Positions 33,151-41,727 of a DNA stretch of 64,000 nt are shown here, in pieces. The stretch comes from Iodobacter violaceini (lineage in GTDB: Bacteria; Pseudomonadota; Gammaproteobacteria; Burkholderiales; Chitinibacteraceae): contig NZ_JAAOLX010000015.1 of NCBI RefSeq assembly GCF_011601265.1, positions 1 to 64,000 on the forward strand, written 5' to 3'. Within the stretch, counting starts at the first letter, position 1, and every line of letters begins with the position of its first letter. The notes beneath the pieces were generated by a model that saw only the letters and a list, made by a program, of their open reading frames with translations, did no database searches and was not told the origin of the DNA. Position numbers and translations under genes: made by a program.

Positions 33151-33500
33151 TGGATTGAATGAAAGGTAAGGGGCGCTCATGTAAACGGATACCCCATGCT
33201 TTCATCTCTTTACCCCAGCTATCGGCTTTGCACCTCTCATAAACTACCTTTGATCAGCATCCTAATACCAAATAGTCGCACCACTATTAGAACAGTGGAA
33301 GTCTGGTATTACCTCTCCCAACTTTAATGACTCTTACTATTTTTTGATAGTTCTACATATTCATATTTAGCGCATACATTGTTTTGCTTACATTGATTGG
33401 CTGATAAATTAGTGAATATACACAAACAAGGTAAATCATAAAACAGGTGCACTAAAGCTTCGTGTAATATTTTGCGGTCGCCATACATCGTTGATTTATT
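33151..33500. other. Intergenic region upstream of vgrG
   Basis: About 350 bp with no gene. It separates the replication side of the island from the T6SS cargo and should hold the vgrG promoter. No terminator, palindrome or RNA is clear. Confidence 0.5.
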
Positions 33501-36152
33501 ATGAATCTTAGTGATCTGCTTGCTTCGTTTGCCTCTGCGTTTAGCCAGGATCAGCGTTTAATCTCTTTGCAACTGGGCGATGGCGCAGCATGGGGCGAGC
33601 AGCTTTTACCTCAGCGCGTAACAGGCAGCGAGGGGATTAATCAGGCTTATCGTTATCAGATTGATTGCCTCTCATCCGATGCGGCTTTAGAGCTTAAATC
33701 GCTGCTTGGCCTGCCGGTTGTTCTGGCAGTGGCCGATGCCAATGGCGATGCGGTTGAGCGCTGTGGCGTGATCTCGCAGGCGCAGCTTTTAGGCTCGGAT
33801 GGCGGCTTCGCTAAATACTCTATTACGGTAGAGCCGCCATTCGCGCTGCTCAGATACCGCCGCACTTCACGCGTATTCCAGGATTTATCCATTCCAGATT
33901 TGATTAAGCAGGTACTGGCAGAGCATCAGGCCAAAAATCCTGTGTTTGCCTCGGTACAAACACTGGATTTCAAACTGTCAGCAGAATACCCGCCGCGCTC
34001 TTACTGCCTGCAATACCGCGAAGATGACTACGCCTTTTTGTGCCGCTTAATGAAAGAAAGCGGCCTGGCATGGCGCTTTGAGCATTTGGCCGGAGACACA
34101 CCTCAGGTTCAGCTTATTGTATTTGATGATGCTTTTGGCCTGCCCGAAGCAGCAGAATCTGCGGTGCGATTCCACCGCTCGGACGCCACAGAAGAAAGCG
34201 ATTCGCTCACCGGGTGGAACAGCCAGCGGCAAATTGGCAGCAGCTCGGTAGCCCTTGCCAGCTTTGATTACAAAGCCGCCAATACCAGCCACAGCTTAAG
34301 CGACAGCGCCATTGATCAGGGCGATGGCGGGCAGCAAATACAATCCAGCCTCGAATATTACGACCCGCAAACGCATTATTACGCCAGCGATTCGGATCAG
34401 CTCAGTAATGATGCCAAGCTGCGTCAGGATGCTTTAGACGGGCAAAAGAAATCATTTACCGGCTCTGGTACATTGCGCAGCCTGCAGGCAGGGCAGTGGT
34501 TCCGTCTGGAGGATCACCCCGCGCACGAATGGGATAGCGCAGAGCAGCGCGAATTTGCCATTACCGGGCTGACATTCACTGCAAACAATAATTTACCGGC
34601 AGATTTAACCCGGGAACTTGGCCTTATTGCTCCCAGCTTGCTCGCAGGCGTGGCTTCGTCCGCGAAGAATCCCCCTTACCAGGCCGACTTCACCGCCCAA
34701 AGACGTGGCCAGCCAGTGCTTAGTCATCTGGGCGGGCAAGAATTTACCAAACCCACCAGCCTGGGCTTGCAAACTGCTACGGTGGTTGGCCCTGCAGGTT
34801 CAGAAGTCCATACCGACGAGCAGGGGAGAATAAAAGTACAATTTCACTGGCAGCGTGCCGCTGAGCACCCTGAGTTTGGCGCAAATCTGGATGACAAATC
34901 ATCCTGCTGGATACGTGTTGCCGCGCCATCGGCGGGGGCAGGCTGGGGGCATCAGTTCATCCCGCGCATCGGCCAGGAAGTGACCATCAGCTTTGTTGAA
35001 GGCGATATCGACCGCCCTGTAGTCACTGGGGTCGTTTATAACGGCAGCCACCCTGTGCCCGCCTTCAGCGGCGCAGGCGCACTGCCTGCCAACAAAACCT
35101 TATCCGGCATCAAAACCAAAGAACATGAAGGTGGCCAGTACGGCGAGCTGCTGTTTGATGATACAAAAGGCGAAGTCCGTACCAAATTATCCAGCGAGCA
35201 CGGAAAAACCCAGCTTAACCTCGGCTATTTAATCCACCCAAGAACCGACGGCAAGGGTGAACCACGCGGCGAGGGCTTCGAGCTGCGCACCGACAATCAG
35301 GGCGCAATCCGCGCCCATGGCCTCTTGATCAGCACCGAAGCCAAAAGCGGCGCCAGTGGCAAACAACTTGACCACAGCCCCGTGCAAAGCCAGCTTGAAT
35401 CCGCGCTGGCACTGGCACAAAGCTTGGGTGAAACAGCCACCAATCAACTTGCGGACACCATAGAAACTGGCGACGAAGGCAAAAACGTAGAGGCAGACAA
35501 CAGTGCAGGCAGCAAGGCCAGCACCGGCCATTTGTATCACCACGTGCATGCCAGCAAAAGCCTGGAAGCAGGCAGCAACACCGATAAAGACGGCAAAACT
35601 AAATCCAAAGATCAGGCAGGCCAGCAGAACATCATCCTGCTGCATGGGGAAGACGGTATCGCCATCACCAGCCCGCAAAGCCAAACGCTCTCCGCAGGCA
35701 CCAACCTTGATTTTGTCGCGCAAAGAGACAGCAACCAAACCTCCGGCCGCCGCTGGATACATAACGCAGGATCACACATCAGCCTGTTTGTAGCCGGTGT
35801 AAAAGACAAAATCGCGCTAAAGCTAATCGCAGCCAAAGGCAAAATCCAGCTGCAGGCGCAGAGCGACGATATCGAAATCACTGGTGATAAAGACCTGAAA
35901 GTAACTGCTTGCAAGGGGCTGCTCAGTATTTCGGCGAAAGATGAAGTTTTAGTTACGGCTGGTGGCGGATATATCCGGCTAAAAGGCGGCAATATCGAGA
36001 TTCATTGCCCCGGTGCGGTCACGGTGAAAGGTGCAAATCATGATATGAGCGGGCCAGCGAGCTTAACGCCCCAATTTGTGCCTTTTGTTAAAGCTAAGGA
36101 TTGTTCACAAAAAATGAAAGATGCCGCTGCGGGCGGCGCAGCCGTTCTTTGA
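33501..36152 (+). CDS. vgrG: T6SS spike protein VgrG with DUF2345 extension
   Basis: An 883-residue VgrG that forms the trimeric tip of the type VI secretion needle and carries effectors. The gp27-like half (1-390) begins with RLISLQLGDGAAWGEQLLPQ and contains YCLQYREDDYAFLCRLMKES. The gp5 OB-fold (about 430-520) has the typical GRIKVQFHWQ and GWGHQFIPRIGQEVTISFVE. A C-terminal region with the DUF2345/spike extension (about 640-860) carries QQNIILLHGEDGIAITSPQS and many short repeats. It overlaps no core T6SS gene, so it is an orphan VgrG cluster using machinery elsewhere in the chromosome. The next genes are its adaptor and effector. Confidence 0.93.
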   Translation: MNLSDLLASFASAFSQDQRLISLQLGDGAAWGEQLLPQRVTGSEGINQAYRYQIDCLSSDAALELKSLLGLPVVLAVADANGDAVERCGVISQAQLLGSDGGFAKYSITVEPPFALLRYRRTSRVFQDLSIPDLIKQVLAEHQAKNPVFASVQTLDFKLSAEYPPRSYCLQYREDDYAFLCRLMKESGLAWRFEHLAGDTPQVQLIVFDDAFGLPEAAESAVRFHRSDATEESDSLTGWNSQRQIGSSSVALASFDYKAANTSHSLSDSAIDQGDGGQQIQSSLEYYDPQTHYYASDSDQLSNDAKLRQDALDGQKKSFTGSGTLRSLQAGQWFRLEDHPAHEWDSAEQREFAITGLTFTANNNLPADLTRELGLIAPSLLAGVASSAKNPPYQADFTAQRRGQPVLSHLGGQEFTKPTSLGLQTATVVGPAGSEVHTDEQGRIKVQFHWQRAAEHPEFGANLDDKSSCWIRVAAPSAGAGWGHQFIPRIGQEVTISFVEGDIDRPVVTGVVYNGSHPVPAFSGAGALPANKTLSGIKTKEHEGGQYGELLFDDTKGEVRTKLSSEHGKTQLNLGYLIHPRTDGKGEPRGEGFELRTDNQGAIRAHGLLISTEAKSGASGKQLDHSPVQSQLESALALAQSLGETATNQLADTIETGDEGKNVEADNSAGSKASTGHLYHHVHASKSLEAGSNTDKDGKTKSKDQAGQQNIILLHGEDGIAITSPQSQTLSAGTNLDFVAQRDSNQTSGRRWIHNAGSHISLFVAGVKDKIALKLIAAKGKIQLQAQSDDIEITGDKDLKVTACKGLLSISAKDEVLVTAGGGYIRLKGGNIEIHCPGAVTVKGANHDMSGPASLTPQFVPFVKAKDCSQKMKDAAAGGAAVL

Positions 36153-36169
36153 TACACAGGCCAAAATTA

Positions 36170-37165
36170 ATGCAAAACACAGCACTCTTTGACCCATGGC
36201 CGCCACTGGCTATAGAGCCGACTCATATTACGCAGCTGGCAGCACAAATTGGATCGTCAAAACAAGACGGCGCTCTTTATCTGCTGATTGATCCCATGCT
36301 GGGCGAGCCACGCCCCTTGGATGGCGGGCCAGATGCTGCGCCGCCAGAAAACACACCTACACTGCAAGACTCCCGCACAGAAGCATGGGACGGGCGAAGC
36401 ATCACCATGCTGACTTTTAACGAGCCGCCATTGCCTTATGCCCAATTGCCCTATTTAGTGCAATTGCAGGGCAAAGAAGACCCTTTGTTTGCTGAGTCTA
36501 TTCAGATTGCCTTAGAAAATAATCTGGTACTGCTGAAGAGAGGCTTTGGCTGGCTGCCTGTATGCGCCTGGCTGCAAAGCCATGCGAGTAGCGAAGAGCT
36601 GGCAGCTTGGCTGGCCAGAATGATGCAGCAAAGAATAAAGGGGCACGCAGGTAAACGCTATTTAAGAGCAGGCGACCCCAGAACATTGCCCTTGCTTTTA
36701 GCGCTGCTGGGCGAAGAGCGCATCAGTCTGTGGCTTGGGCCTGTTTCCAACTGGTATTTATTATCTGTTGACGGCAGAGTCACCCGGCTGAAAAGCACCG
36801 GGGGCAGCAAGGCAACGCTGGAATTAAAGCCCCATGAAGCAGAAACAATACTCGATGCCGAGGCAATTAACCGAACATTAGTGCAATGGTATGCCACACG
36901 ATCAGCCCCCTATGCCGAGATGTTTTTAAATGCACGGCTATGGGTTAAAACAGCAAGGGAATCTGGCTGGCCGCAAATCGATGATCAAGTGGCCTTTGCC
37001 CTCTATGCGGATCGATATCCGCAGCTTTGGCGGCACCCGTCCATGGCTGCCATTTTTAAAAACGCCAAAGAAACTCAAACGCCTTTGAATGCCGCCTTGG
37101 CTGAAATCACAGAAAGCCAATGGGATCAGATCATGCTGCACTTACCACCTAAAGAAAACCAATGA
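36170..37165 (+). CDS. DUF4123 T6SS effector chaperone/adaptor (Tap/TEC type)
   Basis: A 331-residue protein starting at ATG 36170; the longer frame overlaps the vgrG end out of frame. The DUF4123 segment is in the N-terminal 150 residues (LYLLIDPMLGEPRPLDGGPD and the hydrophobic PPLPYAQLPYLVQLQG). DUF4123 proteins bind the effector and load it on the cognate VgrG before firing and are not themselves injected. Position between vgrG and a large effector is the standard order. It overlaps the effector start by 4 nt (ATGA), showing coupling. Confidence 0.85.
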   Translation: MQNTALFDPWPPLAIEPTHITQLAAQIGSSKQDGALYLLIDPMLGEPRPLDGGPDAAPPENTPTLQDSRTEAWDGRSITMLTFNEPPLPYAQLPYLVQLQGKEDPLFAESIQIALENNLVLLKRGFGWLPVCAWLQSHASSEELAAWLARMMQQRIKGHAGKRYLRAGDPRTLPLLLALLGEERISLWLGPVSNWYLLSVDGRVTRLKSTGGSKATLELKPHEAETILDAEAINRTLVQWYATRSAPYAEMFLNARLWVKTARESGWPQIDDQVAFALYADRYPQLWRHPSMAAIFKNAKETQTPLNAALAEITESQWDQIMLHLPPKENQ

Positions 37166-40047
37166 CAGATACCTGTAGAGCATGTGAAAAAAGTGGCCTG
37201 CCTATTCTATTGGTGCGCCCCTCAGTGATTGCGAATAAAGCAGATTTACAGCCACCCGGCAGTGCAAAGCTGCTTTCGCACGCCATTGCGCAAAAAGCGG
37301 CTCAGCTTGCTACGCCCAAGCAATCGCGCTATGTACTGCGAACCCTGCGCCGGGGCTATTTATATGTGTTTTATGAAACCCCGCCAGCAGGCAAAAAAGA
37401 TGGCTGGGATATTTACCGGATTACGCCAGAAGGGGCGCTGTACTCTGCCTCACATCCCTCCTTTTATTTAGCAGAGCCTTTTTCTTGTGATAAATCCGGC
37501 CATTTGCATAAAGTGCGTTTGCTGACGATTCCCCAAGCGCATAAAACGGGGAAAATATGGCTGGCTTATAGCGCCAACTTATGGAATGACAAGCTAAAAA
37601 AAGCCAATCAGGCCAATCCAAAAGTTATGCAATGCCTTGATGTTAAAGCCTACTTAGACAGTGGAAAAGCACCAGATAATGCATTTGTTGCCAAGGCAGA
37701 AAGCCCCGGGAAATTTGTTGCTGAATATGCGCTGAGCAATGTAAACCCAGGCAAAGATGCGGATCCCTACTTCCCCTTTAAAGGCGAAGCAGGCGCGCTG
37801 GATCAGCTGAATGGCCATATGCAGCAATTGGGCAATATGCATCCCAAGACCAAAGATAAAGGCCTTGTGTTTGCCCTGCATGACCCGGTGGCGGTTTCTG
37901 CCGAACTCAATCACTTGCGTATGCGTGCTCTGGTAAGAAAAAATGAAGTTGCTGCCCTTTACAGCCGGGGTGTCATATGCTCAGGTTTTCTTCTTGGGGT
38001 AAAAAATTGTATCGGTGAGGATCATTATAAGAAGACTGGAACCACCTTGTTCGATGGGGCACAAAGACGTATTGGCTCAATGAATAAAGCGCTATATGAC
38101 AAAAATAAGCTTAACCCCTCTTTTCGACCCAGCCTAAAAGACACCGTATGGAAGCCAACTCATGCGGGTCAACCTGTTACACCCGCGAGTATGGGAGAGG
38201 TTTATCAGCTGGAAGATGATGCACTCCGTAAGACGAAGGCTAATGAGCGCACCCAAACAGACTGGGCAAAACTATGTACTTATTTTGATGAGCCAAAACG
38301 TGCGCAGTTTATGCTTGAGTACGATAAAAAAATGGCTGAGATGGATCAGATCATCACCTCATACGATGATGATTACGTCGCAGCATCTCAAAAAAACGTG
38401 ACGGATTGTTTTGCCCTGCATTTTGATGAAAATGACCCGAACGATCCTAAGCAAACCCACCATAGTGCGGGGGCTTGCTATAGCGAGGAGGCTTTTCATG
38501 TTTACGGCGGGGGCAGCTTGGGCCCTGGCAGCGCTGAGCTTGCATATAAACAGGCAATCAAAAAAATTAGTGAGCAGGATGCCGTGATGCTGCGTGCACA
38601 GCTTTCTAATCAAAAATCGCTGTTTGAATATGTGGCCGAAGATAATCAGGCCAAAACCTATAATTTGCTCAAAGACTTACTTATGCCACAGCTTAGCCCT
38701 AAGTTTAGCTGGCTGAATGAGGCGGTCTTTGGCTTTCATCAGGGCGTTTCTACAGCGCTAATTGGCGGGGCGGTTGGCTACGCGAGCGAGCACAGTAGCT
38801 TTAAAGCTATAGAAGGTAAGTTACTGGGCATGACTTTGCTTGGCCATAATATGGAGCATATTCTGGCTAGTGTGCTTGATAACACCAGGATCAAGCCTCG
38901 GCCCCTATTAGTCAGTGTGTTCTTACCTTTTGACGAGGCGATTGCATTGCTTGCTAGTAAGCGTTATACGCCAAGTAAAAAACTGCTGAATAGCATGCGC
39001 AAGCAAAGCCTGATTGAACTGCATGTACTCACCGATACCGATAAGCTGAAGCAAGCAACACAAAGCGCCACAGCCCTAAAAGACGCTGAAAAAGTATCCC
39101 TCAAAGTCTCGAAACTTAATTTAACCGCACAAGGCTTAGAGGGGATACAAAAAGTATCGTCAGAGGATTTTGGCAAAATGTTTGCGCAGCAAAGCCACGT
39201 GGCAGAGACGGCCAAAGAAGCCTTATATAATTTAAAAGAGAACAGCTGGCGTGGTAGTAAAGCGGTCTTTATCAAGGCAGAAGGCCGCATTGCCATCGGC
39301 TTTTTATCCCTGCAAATGCTGGGCTTAAATGGCAGCCTTCAATCTTTAGCTGCTGCCAGCCCAGAAGATCAAAAAGCCTTGCGCGATGCTTGGTTTGGCA
39401 TTGCCAGCAATGGCTCGGGTACGGTTGGGGCCACCGGGGAATTGGCGGGCATTGCTGCGGCGCAATTTGCGAAGCATGGTGCTCTTACAATGGCACTGAA
39501 AACCGTAGGTGGTTTTGCAGGCTGGGGGGCTTTGTTGGTAGATGGTGTGCAGGCTTTTGTTTTTGCGGGGGAGCGTTCCAAACGCAATGACAAATACGCG
39601 GCATCTGCTTGGAAAAGTACCGGTGCTTTATATGTTGCAGGTGGATTAACAGGTGTCGGGGCAACTTTCGAGGTGGTGCTTATATGGGTGCGAACAGGGA
39701 AGATTATTTCTGCCACAGCGGTGGCCACCGAAGGGGGGATTGCTATTTTGGGCCTGAGCTTAACTGGCTGGGCCTTGGTTTTAATGGGGCTGGGTGTACT
39801 TTTATATTCTGGCTCTGCAATGCTTACGCCTACCGCGCTACAGGATTGGGCCGAAGATTGCTTTTTTGGTAAGGCAAATAGGTTTAATTCATCGGCAGAA
39901 GAAGAAAAAGCTTTGTTTAAAGCTTTAAAAAAGAGCAGCCAAACTGAATCTGAACCTCAAATTAAATATGAAGAAAAAAAACCTTCGGCCGCAAATAAAT
40001 CTTCGCCCTTAAATAAATCTGCACCCGCCTCGATTAAATATCCGTGA
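37162..40047 (+). CDS. T6SS effector, BTH_I2691-like family
   Basis: A 961-residue protein that begins MTDTCRACEKSGLPILLVRP, the recognised N-terminus of the BTH_I2691 effector family (a Cys pair at residues 5 and 8). Domain features: a conserved N-terminal half with YVLRTLRRGYLYVFYETPP, a long middle region, and a C-terminal region with several hydrophobic segments (about 752-805, 821-843, 851-884) that could insert in membranes, then a Lys-rich tail. The toxic activity of this family is not clear to me; pore formation would fit the C-terminal segments but is an inference. It should be delivered by the VgrG/DUF4123 pair, and the next genes are candidates for immunity. Confidence 0.78.
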   Translation: MTDTCRACEKSGLPILLVRPSVIANKADLQPPGSAKLLSHAIAQKAAQLATPKQSRYVLRTLRRGYLYVFYETPPAGKKDGWDIYRITPEGALYSASHPSFYLAEPFSCDKSGHLHKVRLLTIPQAHKTGKIWLAYSANLWNDKLKKANQANPKVMQCLDVKAYLDSGKAPDNAFVAKAESPGKFVAEYALSNVNPGKDADPYFPFKGEAGALDQLNGHMQQLGNMHPKTKDKGLVFALHDPVAVSAELNHLRMRALVRKNEVAALYSRGVICSGFLLGVKNCIGEDHYKKTGTTLFDGAQRRIGSMNKALYDKNKLNPSFRPSLKDTVWKPTHAGQPVTPASMGEVYQLEDDALRKTKANERTQTDWAKLCTYFDEPKRAQFMLEYDKKMAEMDQIITSYDDDYVAASQKNVTDCFALHFDENDPNDPKQTHHSAGACYSEEAFHVYGGGSLGPGSAELAYKQAIKKISEQDAVMLRAQLSNQKSLFEYVAEDNQAKTYNLLKDLLMPQLSPKFSWLNEAVFGFHQGVSTALIGGAVGYASEHSSFKAIEGKLLGMTLLGHNMEHILASVLDNTRIKPRPLLVSVFLPFDEAIALLASKRYTPSKKLLNSMRKQSLIELHVLTDTDKLKQATQSATALKDAEKVSLKVSKLNLTAQGLEGIQKVSSEDFGKMFAQQSHVAETAKEALYNLKENSWRGSKAVFIKAEGRIAIGFLSLQMLGLNGSLQSLAAASPEDQKALRDAWFGIASNGSGTVGATGELAGIAAAQFAKHGALTMALKTVGGFAGWGALLVDGVQAFVFAGERSKRNDKYAASAWKSTGALYVAGGLTGVGATFEVVLIWVRTGKIISATAVATEGGIAILGLSLTGWALVLMGLGVLLYSGSAMLTPTALQDWAEDCFFGKANRFNSSAEEEKALFKALKKSSQTESEPQIKYEEKKPSAANKSSPLNKSAPASIKYP

Positions 40048-41168
40048 GCTTATTAAAAATGACATCAAATACGGCAACCACCACTGCTTATCGTGTACTG
40101 CAAGGTGAATATCCGCCAGCAATGATCGATGTATCTAGCTTAGGCATCGTCACATATCTGAATAAGAAAACAACCACGCGGCAAAGTGGCAGTACGCTGA
40201 GCGAAGTTAAAACGATCTATCCAGCAGCTATCGAGCTGGCTAGTACCACACATTACCAGCGTGGTCTTGTATCTGTGTTTGCAATGCTCATCATTTTTGG
40301 GTTTTTCCCCGTGATGCTGTATAGCGCTTATTCATTTACATCGTTTTTTTCTGATACGGACCCAGTTCTTTTCATTTTCGAATTGGTCATGTTCATATTC
40401 AGTGTTTTTTTCGTTATGGTTTCTTTTCATTTTGGGCTATATCCGCTAAGGGCGGATATGTTTTCCCTTAAAAACGACAGCTTGTTTTTTGATAAGAAAA
40501 AGAAAAAAGTTTACCGTGTTTTTAGAGATTTACCTGGTCTTATTGATTACGTTAGAAATAGCTTAAAAAAACGAAATCCATTTTATGCTTGGCCTACCGT
40601 AATTGTTGAATACGATTGGGATTCTTTAATCTTTGTTTATGTTTCAAAAGTTGTGATGCTGGGGCAATTACCATCGACGGTTCACACCCTAGGTGTGGGG
40701 ATTAAAGATCCTGATTTTGCACAAAAACAAGCGGCAAAAAGTGATCAGGATAAAGCTTGGGATCAAATGCTAAAGCATGAGGCAATACCAGACTTTGTTG
40801 ACTTCTTTACCATTGGTAATCCACTGGTCATGAGTGAATATTCCGTTCAAGCATTATGGACGTATCTGCATGCCTATATGGAAGAAAACGGCCCGGCCTT
40901 GCCTGTTGGTGAGTCTTTAGCCGAAGCCGCCCCTAATAGTTGGTGGCAATCCATGGGGTGTATTGGCCCATATGGTCCAAAAATAAAAAAGTGGAATCAG
41001 GACCATCCTATTTTTGTGGTGATATCCTTTTTGTTTTTCCCTATCTTTGGCCCCTTGTATTTACTCTGGGGCACCTTTAATTGGCTTTCGCATAAAACCG
41101 CATTCGAAGCCCCATTTCCCCCAGAAATCCGTGCAGAGTGGGGGGAGCCATTACTGCCAAAAAAATAA
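40044..41168 (+). CDS. DUF6708-like membrane protein (likely immunity or accessory)
   Basis: A 374-residue protein that follows the effector at once. Start is GTG at 40044, overlapping the effector stop (GTGA); an in-frame ATG at 40059 is an alternative. Two membrane helices near the N-terminus (about 74-102 and 108-135) are followed by a soluble middle with KVYRVFRDLPGLIDY and VIVEYDWDSLIFVYVSK, and another hydrophobic pair at about 320-345 (FVVISFLFFPIFGPLYLL). The features recall DUF6708 proteins, which often sit beside BTH_I2691-type effectors. An integral membrane protein directly after an effector with membrane segments fits an immunity protein. This is not proved. Confidence 0.65.
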   Translation: MSLLKMTSNTATTTAYRVLQGEYPPAMIDVSSLGIVTYLNKKTTTRQSGSTLSEVKTIYPAAIELASTTHYQRGLVSVFAMLIIFGFFPVMLYSAYSFTSFFSDTDPVLFIFELVMFIFSVFFVMVSFHFGLYPLRADMFSLKNDSLFFDKKKKKVYRVFRDLPGLIDYVRNSLKKRNPFYAWPTVIVEYDWDSLIFVYVSKVVMLGQLPSTVHTLGVGIKDPDFAQKQAAKSDQDKAWDQMLKHEAIPDFVDFFTIGNPLVMSEYSVQALWTYLHAYMEENGPALPVGESLAEAAPNSWWQSMGCIGPYGPKIKKWNQDHPIFVVISFLFFPIFGPLYLLWGTFNWLSHKTAFEAPFPPEIRAEWGEPLLPKK

Positions 41169-41242
41169 GCCGCAGCGCTGCTGTTGCTCATGATTAGTAA
41201 ATTAGTTTTAAAAGAAACGGGATCAACTACAAAATATTTTTT

Positions 41243-41578
41243 ATGCCAAACAATGAAAAACTGATAAAAATAACCCCTGATGACACGATGGATATAATTA
41301 CCAACTCAGAAGGGGTTTTGGTTTTTTCTTCTAAAGATTCAATCAGCATGGATTTAACGAGCATTAAATCTGTTGGCATTGAAAATATTGTTGATATTGC
41401 TAAGCACGAAATTACACCACTATTTGATTCGGTATCCCATTACATAAAGTTCAGAGGTAAAGGCGAGGTACAGTTTTCTTACAATTTAAGAGGCAAGCTG
41501 CTGGAGCTTGCCTCTACAGATGTACAAATTGTTATCAGGCACAATGAAAATATTATTTTTAGACGAATGCCGGATTAA
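41243..41578 (+). CDS. Small cytoplasmic protein, candidate immunity protein
   Basis: A 111-residue protein that starts MPNNEKLIKITPDDTMDIIT and has no signal or membrane segment. Its sequence is beta-rich and acidic, like many small immunity proteins, but matches none I know. It lies 74 nt after the DUF6708-like gene on the same strand and is richer in A/T than the effector, suggesting separate acquisition. It could protect against the effector or be unrelated cargo. Confidence 0.5.
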   Translation: MPNNEKLIKITPDDTMDIITNSEGVLVFSSKDSISMDLTSIKSVGIENIVDIAKHEITPLFDSVSHYIKFRGKGEVQFSYNLRGKLLELASTDVQIVIRHNENIIFRRMPD

Positions 41579-41680
41579 AAAGCAGAATGATCACGTTTGT
41601 ATTCCTCACAAGACTTAACGCCCAAAATATATTTGCAAACATCAAACTCTGCTCTGCAAAAAAAGTTAATTTGACTAAAG

Positions 41681-41714
41681 AAAAGCCCCATCCAAGCAAG
41701 GATGAAGCTTTTTT
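41681..41714. terminator. Terminator between T6SS cargo and the restriction gene
   Basis: AAAAGCCCCATCC pairs with GGATGAAGCTTTTTT around AAGCA, with a mismatch in the middle. The A-tract and U-tract make it usable from both sides, between convergent genes. Confidence 0.75.
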
Positions 41715-41727
41715 AACTGGCAGGCGA

